Shown here piece after piece: positions 16,787-26,578 of a stretch of DNA of 40,376 nucleotides (position 1 is the stretch's first letter; each line of letters begins with the position of its first letter). The notes beneath the pieces were generated by a model. That model was not told where the DNA came from. It saw nothing but the letters and a program-made list of their open reading frames with translations, and ran no database searches. Location of the stretch: NCBI GenBank assembly GCA_023384355.1, contig JAHDWL010000015.1, forward strand, positions 27,905 through 68,280. Reading direction: 5' to 3'. This DNA is from Anaerolineae bacterium. Its GTDB lineage: Bacteria > Chloroflexota > Anaerolineae > Promineifilales > Promineifilaceae. Both the position numbers and the translations under genes were made by a program.

Positions 16787-17191
16787 TCAGCGTGAACGTC
16801 TGGCCAGGTAATACACCCCGGCGGCGATCAGGATCAGCGGCCAGACAAAACCGGGCACTCCGCCCATCTGACTCAACAGAAAGAACGCCCCGAAGACGAT
16901 CAGGAGTACACCCACGGTGGCCGCCGGGCTGAACCGGTTGTTTTTATAGGTGGATGGATCCTCCGGTTGCTCATCGGATAATATCCGCACTTCGGCATCT
17001 ACGGCTGATGCCGTAGGCATGACGATCCAAAGGATGATGTAAATGGCGAAGCCGATACCACTGGCCAGCAGCAGGATGACAAAAGCCAGGCGCACCAAAA
17101 CAGGATCGATCCCCAGGTATGAGGCTAATCCGCCGCAAACCCCGGCGATCATTTTGTCATTTTCGCTGCGCAACAATCTTGATTGCTGCAT
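16787..17191 (-). CDS. PspC-domain membrane protein
   Basis: The 134-residue protein starts with a PspC domain: LLRSENDKMIAGVCGGLASY, then LGIDPVLVRLAFVILLL and a membrane segment ending ILWIVMP. Residues about 75-130 hold two further hydrophobic stretches of the LiaI/LiaF-like kind, ending in a basic YYLARRSR. PspC-type proteins respond to membrane stress. The ATG at 17191 is preferred because GGAGG lies eight bases upstream; a longer frame would start before that site. It converges with the two-component operon and may share its stress theme, but co-regulation is not shown. Confidence 0.88.
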   Translation of the reverse strand: MQQSRLLRSENDKMIAGVCGGLASYLGIDPVLVRLAFVILLLASGIGFAIYIILWIVMPTASAVDAEVRILSDEQPEDPSTYKNNRFSPAATVGVLLIVFGAFFLLSQMGGVPGFVWPLILIAAGVYYLARRSR

Positions 17192-17337
17192 ATTCTCTGC
17201 CTCCACAATAAACTTTACCCACTATACGCCGCCACTCGGGCAAAGTTGCAGCGCGACAGCCCGGCCCACGGCTTTTAGCCCATATGAGAAGCGGATTACT
17301 GGGAAGGATGACTTATGGAATCGACTCCCCTTTTTGT

Positions 17338-17343
17338 TATACT
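17338..17343 (+). promoter_or_regulatory. Possible -10 element for the NUDIX gene
   Basis: TATACT lies 14 bases before the first ATG at 17358. If used, transcription would begin about eight bases before that ATG, giving a nearly leaderless mRNA. No clear -35 hexamer is present. Confidence 0.3.
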
Positions 17344-17357
17344 GATGGATTGTAGGA

Positions 17358-17945
17358 ATGACGTTTATTGCCATGGATCCGATCGGGACCATGGCAGACA
17401 TTGATCACATTGTGAATATCAAATTAACCGACGCCCGGAAAGAGAGTATTGCCCGCCTGATGCAATTCCAGCCTCTTGCCGGGTTGATGGTCTGGGGGGT
17501 GCGTCTCTTTGTCCCCCGTCATCGTGTTGGGGTTTCGTTGATCGCTTTTAACGCTGACGAGGAAGTGTTGTTGCTCCGTCATGCTTTTCACACATCTATA
17601 CCCTGGGGGCTTCCGGGCGGCTGGTTGGGCCGCAATGAAGCGCCGGGGGAAGGTCTGCGGCGCGAACTTCATGAAGAAACCGGCCTTTCCATCAGGCTTG
17701 GGCCGGTCGTTCATACCGCCCATGAAAGCGTGCCGTCTCATATCATCATGGCTTATCTGGGCTGGGTAAATACGGGGCCGATTCGGCTCAATTCGGAGAT
17801 TGTCGAGGCGCGCTGGTTTGGGTTAGGCCAATTGCCGCAACCGCTCCGGCCGTTCACCGAAGCGGCGATCGCGGCCGGTATAAGCTTTTCGCGCATGATC
17901 AACCAATCCACAGACCCGACGATGGTGGCGGCCGAGGCAGATTAA
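17358..17945 (+). CDS. NUDIX hydrolase
   Basis: The protein, up to 195 residues, contains a complete Nudix box (G-x5-E-x7-R-E-x2-E-E-x-G): GGWLGRNEAPGEG followed by LRRELHEETGL. The N-terminal 55 residues include a hydrophobic, amphipathic stretch around LAGLMVWGVRLFV before the core begins at HRVGVSLIAF. Nudix enzymes hydrolyse nucleoside diphosphates linked to another moiety; specificity cannot be read here. Three ATG codons (17358, 17373, 17391) are possible and none has a well-placed binding site, so the start is uncertain. The next gene begins four bases after the stop, implying co-transcription with the two beta-lactamase-like genes. Confidence 0.87.
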   Translation: MTFIAMDPIGTMADIDHIVNIKLTDARKESIARLMQFQPLAGLMVWGVRLFVPRHRVGVSLIAFNADEEVLLLRHAFHTSIPWGLPGGWLGRNEAPGEGLRRELHEETGLSIRLGPVVHTAHESVPSHIIMAYLGWVNTGPIRLNSEIVEARWFGLGQLPQPLRPFTEAAIAAGISFSRMINQSTDPTMVAAEAD

Positions 17946-17949
17946 TCAG

Positions 17950-19443
17950 ATGAATCGCAACGCTTCACCCGGCCTGGGCCAATGGGTCACTGTCTCGATT
18001 CTGGTGGCGGTGTCGCTGTTCCTGCTCTTAAAGCTCTACGAATATGCCGGCACACGCACCGAATACCCCACGGGTCTAAAGATTGGCGGGGTGGATGTCG
18101 GGCAAATGGACGCGGAAGAGGCCAGGGCCAAATTGACCTCGACCTACCTGGAAACACCCGTTGTCATCCATCATGGCGAGGATCAATTCGACCTGATGCC
18201 CGCCCAGGCGGAATTCACACTCAATTTCGACGCGATGCTCCAGAACGCCGATACGGAGCGAACGCGACAAAACTTTTGGTCCGGGTATTGGGGTTATCTT
18301 TGGGGCAGGCCGGTTGAGGTCACGCCCGTCGCCCTGGCCGCCACCCACAATCGCGAAGCGTTGCGCAATTATCTTGAGGAGATCAAGAGCCTGGTTGACC
18401 TGCCCGCACAACCGCCGCAGCCCGTTCCCGGCACCATGAGTTTCCAATACGGCACGTCGGGCATGGAGACCAACATTGAGACGAGTTTCGCCGATATCGA
18501 GGCGGCGCTTTACCGACCTGACCTGCGCGAGGCGAATCTCATCACTGAACAAACGGACCCCCAACGCCCGAACATTAATCTCCTGTCTCGCCTGCTCGTG
18601 AACCGGCTACAGGTATTTGAGCAGGACACGGGCGGAATGGCCGCGGTCTTTATTATGGATCTGGCTACCGGCGAGGAAGTCAACATTAACAGCGATGTGC
18701 CGGTCTCGGCCATCGACCTGATGAAGCTCCCTATCGTCCTTGAGACATACCGGACGCTGGGTGAGTTACCGACATTATCCCAACGACAACTCATATCCGA
18801 CACCCTGATCATCAAGCCGGACAACACCAGCGCCAACGAGTTACTGGCGGTCATCGGCGGCGAGGAAGGGCCGTACAAGGGCGCGGATCAAGTCACCGCG
18901 ACCTTGCAGCGTTTAGGGCTGAACAACACGTTCATCATGGCTCCCTACGACGCGGGCATGCCGGCCGGGAAACGCACCCCGGAGACACCGGCCAACACAG
19001 TCGAGGCCCTGCGCACCAACCCCAGCCCAACCATGCAGACCACGGCTGAGGATATCGGAACGCTGCTGTCGATGATCTATTATTGCGCGACCGGCCAGGG
19101 CGGCGCATTGCCGGCCGCCTTCCCTGCCGATGACTGGCAGCGCGAATGCCTCGAGATGCTCGACTACATGGAGCGCAACAAGATTGGCAGCTTGATGGAA
19201 GAGGGCGTGCCGCGCGAGACTCCTATCGCCCACCGGCACGGCTGGATTGGTGATACCCATGTTGACGCGGGGATCGTCTTTAGTCCCAGCGGGGACTATG
19301 TTATCGTCGAGATCATGTACAGGCCGGAATGGCTGGAATGGGAATTGAGCGCGCCGCTCATCGCTGACGTGTCGCGCGCCGCCTATAACTACTTCAATTT
19401 CGACGCGCCCTATCTGGGCGACAGTAACGCGGCCAATAACTGA
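17950..19443 (+). CDS. Membrane-anchored beta-lactamase/PBP-like pseudoenzyme (first of a tandem pair)
   Basis: The 497-residue protein has one N-terminal membrane segment (about residues 12-29), a VanW/PG_binding_4-like region (GLKIGGVDVGQMDAEEARAKL onward), and a C-terminal class A beta-lactamase/D,D-peptidase fold from about residue 220. Aligned to its neighbour at 19452, all three catalytic motifs are altered. SxxK becomes D256-L-M-K259, SxN becomes P290-D-N292, and KxG becomes R429-H-G431. It should therefore not perform serine acylation, while the fold blocks (PTMQTTAEDIGTLLSMIYYC, VSRAAYNYFN) remain conserved and the frame is intact over full length. Loss of function with preserved structure suggests a binding or regulatory partner. 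The neighbouring genes lie four bases upstream and eight bases downstream. Confidence 0.85.
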   Translation: MNRNASPGLGQWVTVSILVAVSLFLLLKLYEYAGTRTEYPTGLKIGGVDVGQMDAEEARAKLTSTYLETPVVIHHGEDQFDLMPAQAEFTLNFDAMLQNADTERTRQNFWSGYWGYLWGRPVEVTPVALAATHNREALRNYLEEIKSLVDLPAQPPQPVPGTMSFQYGTSGMETNIETSFADIEAALYRPDLREANLITEQTDPQRPNINLLSRLLVNRLQVFEQDTGGMAAVFIMDLATGEEVNINSDVPVSAIDLMKLPIVLETYRTLGELPTLSQRQLISDTLIIKPDNTSANELLAVIGGEEGPYKGADQVTATLQRLGLNNTFIMAPYDAGMPAGKRTPETPANTVEALRTNPSPTMQTTAEDIGTLLSMIYYCATGQGGALPAAFPADDWQRECLEMLDYMERNKIGSLMEEGVPRETPIAHRHGWIGDTHVDAGIVFSPSGDYVIVEIMYRPEWLEWELSAPLIADVSRAAYNYFNFDAPYLGDSNAANN

Positions 19444-19451
19444 GCTAACCG

Positions 19452-20954
19452 ATGCTAAGGGCAATTCGCCGCCTCCTGTTGATCACCCTCCTCGTGCTGG
19501 GGTCCGCCTTCCTGCTCTATCAGGGATTTTTGTTCTGGCGGGCGCTGGACAAGTTGCCGCCCGGTACCACGATTGCCGGTTTGCCGGTGGGTGGCCTGAC
19601 GCCTGACGCCGCCCGGGACGCGATCAACGAACATTTTCTGTCTCCGATCACCGTTTACAACGGCGAAGAACGCATTGCCGAACTGCTCCCGCGCGATATC
19701 GGTTTCACCATCGATACAGAGGGAATGGTGGCTGAAGCGCGAGCAGACTGGGAGAAGCAGGAGATGTGGCGGCGGTATGCGGAGTTCGTGGTGGGCATGT
19801 CACCACAGCCGATTGTGGTCTATGTCCGCGCGCGCCATGATGATGCGGCCCTCGAAAGCCAGTTGAACATGATCGCCGATTTCATCGATCGCCCGGCCGA
19901 AGGCCCGCAACTTCTGGCCGACACGGGCGAAATCCAGTCGGGGAGGGCGGGACTGATCACCGACCGCGCGACGACTCTCTACCAATTGCGTTCCGCGTTC
20001 TATAGCCCGGACGAGCGCCAGGTTGATCTGACGCTTATCGAAGAGCCTGCGCCTGACTGGACCATCCAGGTTCTCCAGGACGCCATCGAGAAGCAATTGG
20101 CTTCATTTGAAGGATTTGCCAGCGTTTTTATTCTCGACCTGCAGACAGGCGAAGAAGTGCGCATCAACTCCGACGTGGCCGTGTCGGCCCTGAGTATCAT
20201 GAAGATCGCCATCTTCGTGGAGGCTTATCGCGCGTTGGATAATCCACCGGATGCGTTCCAGCAAGAGCTTTTTCTCAGCACGGCCACCGCATCCAGCAAT
20301 CACAGTGCCAATCTCTTGCTACACCTGATCGCCGGCGAAGACAATACCTATCAGGGGGCGAAAGTCCTGACCGATGAGATGCATCGGATGGGCATGGTCA
20401 ACAGTTTTATGGCCATTCCCTATGACGCGGCGGCCGTTCCCTCGCGCCCCAGCACCTACGACACCCCGGCCAATATGAACCCAACCATCGATACCCGGCC
20501 CGACCCGTCCATGCAGACGACGGCCGAGGATATCGGTGGGCTGTTGGCGATGATCTATTATTGCGCCAAGGGAGAGGGTGGGCTTTTGGCCGTGTATCCG
20601 GGCGAGATCACCCAGGAAGAGTGCCAGGCGATCGTGGACTTGATGGTCCAGAACGTGGAAGGCAACCTGATTCGCTTTGGCGTGCCCGACGGAACCCGCG
20701 TCTCCCACAAGCACGGCTGGAGCTTCAACGAGCACGGCGATGCCGGGATCGTCTACACGCCCGGCGGCGACTTTGTGATTTACTCTCTCCTGGCCCAGCC
20801 GGAGAGCGACTGGCTGTCCTCGGAGTATAGCTTCCCGTTCCTGTGGGAAATCTCGCGCGCGGCGTATAATTACTTCAACCCCGACAAACCGTTTGAAGGG
20901 CACTCGGTGCAGGAACTGGAACGACGCGAATCCATCCGCACCGGCGGCAACTAG
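19452..20954 (+). CDS. Membrane-anchored serine hydrolase, class A beta-lactamase/PBP-like (second of a tandem pair)
   Basis: The 500-residue protein has one membrane anchor (about residues 8-28), a PG_binding_4-like region starting TTIAGLPVGGLTPDAARDAI, and a C-terminal penicillin-recognising serine hydrolase domain. The motifs are intact: S248-I-M-K251 in VSALSIMKIA, S281-S-N283 in TASSNHSANLLL, and K420-H-G422 in SHKHGWSF. Such proteins act on peptidoglycan peptides or beta-lactams outside the membrane. It shares domain order and many blocks with the gene before it (SMQTTAEDIGGLLAMIYYC, ISRAAYNYFN), so the two are paralogues. Whether it hydrolyses antibiotics or trims cell wall cannot be told. 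Confidence 0.88.
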   Translation: MLRAIRRLLLITLLVLGSAFLLYQGFLFWRALDKLPPGTTIAGLPVGGLTPDAARDAINEHFLSPITVYNGEERIAELLPRDIGFTIDTEGMVAEARADWEKQEMWRRYAEFVVGMSPQPIVVYVRARHDDAALESQLNMIADFIDRPAEGPQLLADTGEIQSGRAGLITDRATTLYQLRSAFYSPDERQVDLTLIEEPAPDWTIQVLQDAIEKQLASFEGFASVFILDLQTGEEVRINSDVAVSALSIMKIAIFVEAYRALDNPPDAFQQELFLSTATASSNHSANLLLHLIAGEDNTYQGAKVLTDEMHRMGMVNSFMAIPYDAAAVPSRPSTYDTPANMNPTIDTRPDPSMQTTAEDIGGLLAMIYYCAKGEGGLLAVYPGEITQEECQAIVDLMVQNVEGNLIRFGVPDGTRVSHKHGWSFNEHGDAGIVYTPGGDFVIYSLLAQPESDWLSSEYSFPFLWEISRAAYNYFNPDKPFEGHSVQELERRESIRTGGN

Positions 20955-21024
20955 CCTTACTTGGCGCGTATCCTGTTGCCGGCAGACCCTGTATAGCATC
21001 AGCAAGGTCGGGAGGAGGAACCCC

Positions 21025-21282
21025 ATGGAGAGTTTGCAGGCTCAATTTGAGGCGGCGGCTGCCGCGGCCATGAATCTGCCCAACCGCCCCGACAACGAGA
21101 CGATGCTCAAGCTCTATGCGCTTTACAAGCAGGGCAAGGTGGGCGACGCGAGCGGCAATCGACCGGGCATGTTCGACATGGTCGGCCGGGCAAAGTATGA
21201 TGCATGGGCCGCGTTGAGGGGTATGTCTCCTGAGTCGGCCATGCAGGCTTATATCGATCTGGTGTCTTCATTGAATTCCTAA
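21025..21282 (+). CDS. Acyl-CoA-binding protein (ACBP)
   Basis: The 85-residue protein matches ACBP over its full length and has the usual size (about 86-90). The diagnostic blocks are LYALYKQGKVGDASG, NRPGMFDMVGRAKYDAW and MSPESAMQAYIDLVSSL, which include the Tyr and Lys residues that hold the CoA head group. ACBP binds long-chain acyl-CoA in the cytosol as a pool and carrier. A very strong site, GGAGGAGGA, lies just before the ATG at 21025; the frame extends upstream into the previous gene but without a start signal. ACBP is widespread in eukaryotes and patchy in bacteria. Confidence 0.93.
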   Translation: MESLQAQFEAAAAAAMNLPNRPDNETMLKLYALYKQGKVGDASGNRPGMFDMVGRAKYDAWAALRGMSPESAMQAYIDLVSSLNS

Positions 21283-21346
21283 ATCCCGCAGGCTTGTTTG
21301 TCGTCTCCGGCAATTGTCGGGACATTGAAACTACAAGGAGAATCGA

Positions 21347-22321
21347 ATGGAGTATCGACGTCTGGGGCGCACCGGTCTGAAGGTCAGCGCCATCTGTCTG
21401 GGCACGATGCAGTTCGGCTGGTCGACCGATGAGCCGACCGCCCACGCTGTCATGAGTCGCGCCGTCGATTTGGGTATCAATTTCTTCGACACGGCCGACG
21501 TCTATTCGCGCTGGGTCGAAGGCAACCCGGGCGGCGTCTCCGAGACCCACATCGGAAACTGGCTGGCCGGCGGAGGAATCCGCCGCGACCAGCTTATACT
21601 GGCCACCAAAGTGAAGGGGATCATGGGCGACGGGCCGAACGACAAGGGCCTCTCCCGCAGCCACATCATGAACGCCGTCGAGGCCAGTCTGCGCCGCCTG
21701 AAGACGGACTATATCGACCTCTACCAGACCCATTCGCCGGATCATGAGACGCCGCTGGATGAGACTTTGCGCGCTCTGGACGACCTGGTTCGGGACGGCA
21801 AGGTGCGCTACATCGGCTGCTCAAATTATCCGGCCTGGTTGCTGGCCAAGTCGTTGTGGATCAGCGATGTGCGGAACCTGGCCCGCTTCGACAGTTTGCA
21901 GCCGCATTACAGCTATGTTCATCGCGCCGAATTTGAGCGCGAACTACAGCCGCTATGCCTCGATCAGGGCGTCGGCGTCATCCCCTACAGCCCGCTGGGG
22001 GCCGGGTTCCTGACCGGTAAGTACCGGCGCGATACGCCCATGCCCGATTCGGCGCGCGCGAAAGGCGTTCAACAACGCTACATGAATGAGCGTGGGTTTG
22101 CCGCGCTGGAAAAGCTGGAGGAAGTGGGCCGCGCCCATGACGCGACAATCGCCCAGACAGCAATCGCCTGGTGTCTGGCCAACCCGACCGTGACGTCAGC
22201 CATCATCGGCGCGACTTCATTGGCTCAATTGGAGGATACGGTGCGTGGCGCTGAGGTCAGGCTGTCGGCCGAGGAGAAGGAAGCGCTCGACGCCGTCACG
22301 GCCTGGGAAGAACAGGTTTGA
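21347..22321 (+). CDS. Aldo/keto reductase
   Basis: The 324-residue protein is an NADPH-dependent aldo-keto reductase TIM barrel. The catalytic tetrad is D48, Y53, K88 and H129, in NFFDTADVYS, ILATKVKG and YQTHSPD. RYIGCSNYPAW and IPYSPLGAGFLTGKY are family blocks, and TSAIIGATSLAQLEDT binds the cofactor near the C-terminus. AAGGAG precedes the ATG. It converges on the MscS gene, with 13 bases between the stops. Substrate unknown. Confidence 0.92.
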   Translation: MEYRRLGRTGLKVSAICLGTMQFGWSTDEPTAHAVMSRAVDLGINFFDTADVYSRWVEGNPGGVSETHIGNWLAGGGIRRDQLILATKVKGIMGDGPNDKGLSRSHIMNAVEASLRRLKTDYIDLYQTHSPDHETPLDETLRALDDLVRDGKVRYIGCSNYPAWLLAKSLWISDVRNLARFDSLQPHYSYVHRAEFERELQPLCLDQGVGVIPYSPLGAGFLTGKYRRDTPMPDSARAKGVQQRYMNERGFAALEKLEEVGRAHDATIAQTAIAWCLANPTVTSAIIGATSLAQLEDTVRGAEVRLSAEEKEALDAVTAWEEQV

Positions 22322-22334
22322 AATCTGACGTGCC

Positions 22335-23639
22335 TCAGGCTTCAGGCTTCACCAGCAGGATGTCCTGCGGCACGTTCATCTCGATTCCCCGCTCCTCGAA
22401 CAGCTCCCAGATGCGCACGCGCACGTCGCTGGTGACATAGGGGGCGCGGATGGGATCGCGGATCCAGAACTCCAGATCGTAGCGGTTGGTGTCCCCCTCG
22501 AACTCGACAATCAAAGCGTTTGGCCCCGGAGCGGTCATTACCTCCGGGTGCGCTCGCGCCGCCTCAAGGAGGGTATCCTGCACGGTGCGCGGGTGGGCGT
22601 CGGCCGCGGCGGGCAGCCCGATGTGGACGCGCATCTCCGGCGATTTGTGGGTGTAGCTGGTGACAGTGCTGCCCAGCAGATGGCCGTTGGGGATGATGAG
22701 TTCCACGTCGTCGGGGGTGGTGATCTGCATGGTGCGCAGGCCGATCTGCTGAACCTTGCCCATGTTGCCGTCGACCTCGATCACATCTCCCGGCGCGAGA
22801 CTGCGCTCGGTCAGCAGGATGAACCCGCTGACGAAGTTGTTGATCAGCTCCTGCAGGCCAAAGCCGATGCCGACGGAGATGCCGCCGGCAATGACCGTCA
22901 GGGTGGTGATGTTGATGCCCATGACCGACAGGGCGATCAGGAACCCGGCGATGACCAGCGCGTAGCCGGTGAAGGTGCTGATGACCTGATTGACCGCCGG
23001 CTCGACCCCGGCCCGCGGCAGCGCCGTCTCGGCCAGGAAGCGGCGGATGATCCGGCTGAGCCAGAAGAAGAAGATAAGCGCGGCGACGCCAAGCAGGGCG
23101 GATTGCAGCGTCAGAAGCACGCCCTGGCCGGGGTTAAGGCGCAGGCCGAGCAAGTTGTCGAGCAGGCCGGTGATATGCAGGAAGAGGAGAACGGCGATGA
23201 GCGGCCGCAAGATTTGATAGCGCCAGAGGCGTACCTTTTCGGCCGGAAGATTGAGTTCCAGAATCGTACCGATGAAACGATAGATGCCAACTAGACCGAA
23301 GATTGGCGCGAGCCAGCCGAGGGCCTCTGCGGGACGCTCGGCGCTGCGCAAGACCCCCACAGCGATGGTGCAGAGCAGCCAGACGACCAGCGGGAAGACC
23401 GACGCCCCCAGCGCCACGAGCAGATCGACCGACCACGGGAACTGCTCGGCGACGATGCCGACATTGCGCAGCCGCGCCTCTACCTTGGCCACCTGCCGTC
23501 GCAACAGATTGCGGGTCGCCAGAGCGACCAGCAGGATGACGGCGAAGATGCCGATCTGGAGCAGGAAATCGACGGTCAGCAGCCGGCGGCTGAATTGTTC
23601 GAGAGATGTACGAATATCGTCGAGCATAGTGGTGAGCAT
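22335..23639 (-). CDS. MscS-family mechanosensitive ion channel
   Basis: The 434-residue protein has about five membrane segments before the conserved MscS core. The pore helix is glycine/alanine rich, VIAGGISVGIGFGLQELINN, followed by FVSGFILLTERSLAPGDVIE and the beta domain with VDGNMGKVQQIGLRTMQI and IIPNGHLLGSTVTSYT. Channels of this family release solutes when membrane tension rises. Length exceeds E. coli MscS (286) because of extra N-terminal membrane segments, but is far short of MscK. Two in-frame ATGs (23639 and 23627) are possible; neither has a clear binding site. Confidence 0.9.
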   Translation of the reverse strand: MLTTMLDDIRTSLEQFSRRLLTVDFLLQIGIFAVILLVALATRNLLRRQVAKVEARLRNVGIVAEQFPWSVDLLVALGASVFPLVVWLLCTIAVGVLRSAERPAEALGWLAPIFGLVGIYRFIGTILELNLPAEKVRLWRYQILRPLIAVLLFLHITGLLDNLLGLRLNPGQGVLLTLQSALLGVAALIFFFWLSRIIRRFLAETALPRAGVEPAVNQVISTFTGYALVIAGFLIALSVMGINITTLTVIAGGISVGIGFGLQELINNFVSGFILLTERSLAPGDVIEVDGNMGKVQQIGLRTMQITTPDDVELIIPNGHLLGSTVTSYTHKSPEMRVHIGLPAAADAHPRTVQDTLLEAARAHPEVMTAPGPNALIVEFEGDTNRYDLEFWIRDPIRAPYVTSDVRVRIWELFEERGIEMNVPQDILLVKPEA

Positions 23640-23771
23640 CCCGATACTTGGAATGGTTATGTTGGAGGGTATTATAGAGAGTTTTGGGGAGTTTGGGAGA
23701 TTGAGGGGTCTGAATATCGTAGTTTTCTCCTGTCAGACGATATGGCCGGAGATTGACCGTCAACTTCGGCA

Positions 23772-24899
23772 TCATGGGCGGTCAATTATTGCAAGTGTCG
23801 TGAGAATTCCCCCGACCAGGATCAAGGTGACGTAGAGCGGCACCGCCATCGCGACGAGTCCTGCCAATAGCAGCGCGGCGCTGCCAATCAGGTGCATGCG
23901 TGGCCAAACCTGAAGCATGTGCGAGTAGTACCAGCCTTGGGCGAGCAGGAAGAGAATCGGGCCACCACAGAACAACACGCTCAAAATGATGGAGGAATAT
24001 TCATGCGGGTGCGTGATCACCTCTTCATTGGCGACTGCCACGGCGATGAGTCCCGCGACCATCACCAGCAGGACGTTTCCCGCATGACGACTGGCGCGAA
24101 CAGGATCACTCGTCTCCTCCACGTATTGAAGGACGAAACGCCCCGCACGCCCGAAGCCCAGCGCCCACAGGGCCACGGTTCCCGCCAGCGCGGCCGTGCC
24201 CGTGACCACGGTCATCAGCGTCATGGGAGCCGCGGCGATAGCCGTGCCGGTGGTGAGAACCGTTTCGCCCAGAGCGATGATCAGGAACAGCTGACAACGT
24301 TCCAGCATATGACCACCGGCGAAACCGACATTCTCAGAATGCAGCCAACGTCCAGGGATAGGATGCGCCAGCCACCTGCCGATCAGATCAATCCCGGCGG
24401 CCACCCCCCACCAAAGGAGACGAGCCTCCGGGCTTACGATGGCGCCTGCAATCCATAAGGGGGACGTGGCGATCAGCCAGGTGAGTGTCCGGAAGTAGTG
24501 CTCCCGGAACACCGTATCGGGTGCGTTCACGAGCGTCCAGACGGTGCGCCCCAGATGGATCAGCAGAAACGGAATGACGAAGGCCCAGCCGGAGGTAGTG
24601 AAAGCTGCTGGAATCGATGCGTTCATGAACAGGCCCAGCAGCATCACGGTCAGGACCATCCGGCGGGTCCGAGGCTCGTCGACCGGGATCATGGTGGCCG
24701 TCCAGCTCGTGGTGAACCACACCGTGAATACGGCCAGCAGCAGCACCAGCGTCTCGGCCGCCCCGCGCCATGACAGGTGTTCCAGCAGGTGATGCGAGAG
24801 CTGCGACACCGCGAACACGAATGCGAGGTCGAAGAACAGCTCCAAAGGAGTGACTTCTTTATTCTGTTTGGGATTGTGTTGAATGGAGGGTGCAGTCAT
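23772..24899 (-). CDS. ltrA: LtrA-family (low temperature requirement protein A) membrane protein
   Basis: The 375-residue protein has about ten membrane segments. LtrA-family marks are the N-terminal VTPLELFFDLAFVFAVSQLSHHL and the central HMLERCQLFLIIALGETVLTTG, both highly typical. The family is named for a Listeria gene needed for growth at low temperature; its biochemical role is not established. GAGGATAA lies just before the ATG. It lies downstream of, and co-directional with, the aldehyde-metabolism cluster, but a gap of 155 bases makes a separate transcript likely. Confidence 0.88.
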   Translation of the reverse strand: MTAPSIQHNPKQNKEVTPLELFFDLAFVFAVSQLSHHLLEHLSWRGAAETLVLLLAVFTVWFTTSWTATMIPVDEPRTRRMVLTVMLLGLFMNASIPAAFTTSGWAFVIPFLLIHLGRTVWTLVNAPDTVFREHYFRTLTWLIATSPLWIAGAIVSPEARLLWWGVAAGIDLIGRWLAHPIPGRWLHSENVGFAGGHMLERCQLFLIIALGETVLTTGTAIAAAPMTLMTVVTGTAALAGTVALWALGFGRAGRFVLQYVEETSDPVRASRHAGNVLLVMVAGLIAVAVANEEVITHPHEYSSIILSVLFCGGPILFLLAQGWYYSHMLQVWPRMHLIGSAALLLAGLVAMAVPLYVTLILVGGILTTLAIIDRP

Positions 24900-25054
24900 T
24901 TATCCTCGCAGATTTTTCGGTGGTTCGTGAGCAAGCACAACGCTGTTGCTGTTTCCAAATTTGCGTTTCGGTATTGTCTAAAAACCTGTTTTTCCTGTCA
25001 GGGATGGAACCTTCGCCATTCTCATTGGGATGGGTGAATTTCCTGCATAATTGC

Positions 25055-26080
<1,026 letters not shown>

Positions 26081-26172
26081 CTATGAGGCGCATTAGAGGC
26101 AACCGCTTAGAAGCCGAAGTAACGGGATCTTTGGGATTCTCTGCGTTGTCCGGCCTGATGCCCCCTTGGTCC

Positions 26173-26562
26173 TCAATGGGTGTCGGATACAACCAGCTTC
26201 CGTGACGTCGCTCGCGCTTGTGGGGCGATCATCGGGGGGACATAAGTCGCGCCGTATTTTCCATATTTCGATTGATAGGCCGCATCGATCTCGTTATTGA
26301 GCGCCTCATCCGAGCTTACGTCCAGCAAGGTCACGTCCTTTGTTATCCCTCCGGCAACGATGCGTGCCTCTGGTCGCTGCTGTATATGCCGGAACCAGGC
26401 TCCTGTGCGCCCGCGCCAGGAACGGACATAGAGGCCGTCGCCGACGCGGACAACCCAAATAGTCACCGGATTGCGCAACGTTCCGTCATCCCGAAGCGGC
26501 GCTATCTCCAACTCTTCCGCGCTTCCAATCTTCCTCAATTCCTCGTTGGTCCATGTGTTCAT
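26173..26562 (-). CDS. DUF2255 family protein
   Basis: The 129-residue protein matches DUF2255: WTNEELRKIGSAEELEIAPL at the N-terminus, then TIWVVRVGDGLYVRSWRG, GAWFRHIQQRPEARIVAGG and, near the end, YQSKYGKYGATYVPPM. The pattern resembles small split-barrel flavin-reductase-like proteins, but no activity is established. AAGGAG is well placed before the ATG. It begins 16 bases after the alcohol dehydrogenase stop, so both belong to one transcript. Confidence 0.87.
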   Translation of the reverse strand: MNTWTNEELRKIGSAEELEIAPLRDDGTLRNPVTIWVVRVGDGLYVRSWRGRTGAWFRHIQQRPEARIVAGGITKDVTLLDVSSDEALNNEIDAAYQSKYGKYGATYVPPMIAPQARATSRKLVVSDTH

Positions 26563-26578
26563 TGCCGGATTCTCCTTG

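Noticed and set aside
17950-20954. Recent gene duplication of the two beta-lactamase-like genes
   Set aside because: The proteins share motifs but differ widely across their length, so the duplication is old; they are not treated as a DNA repeat.
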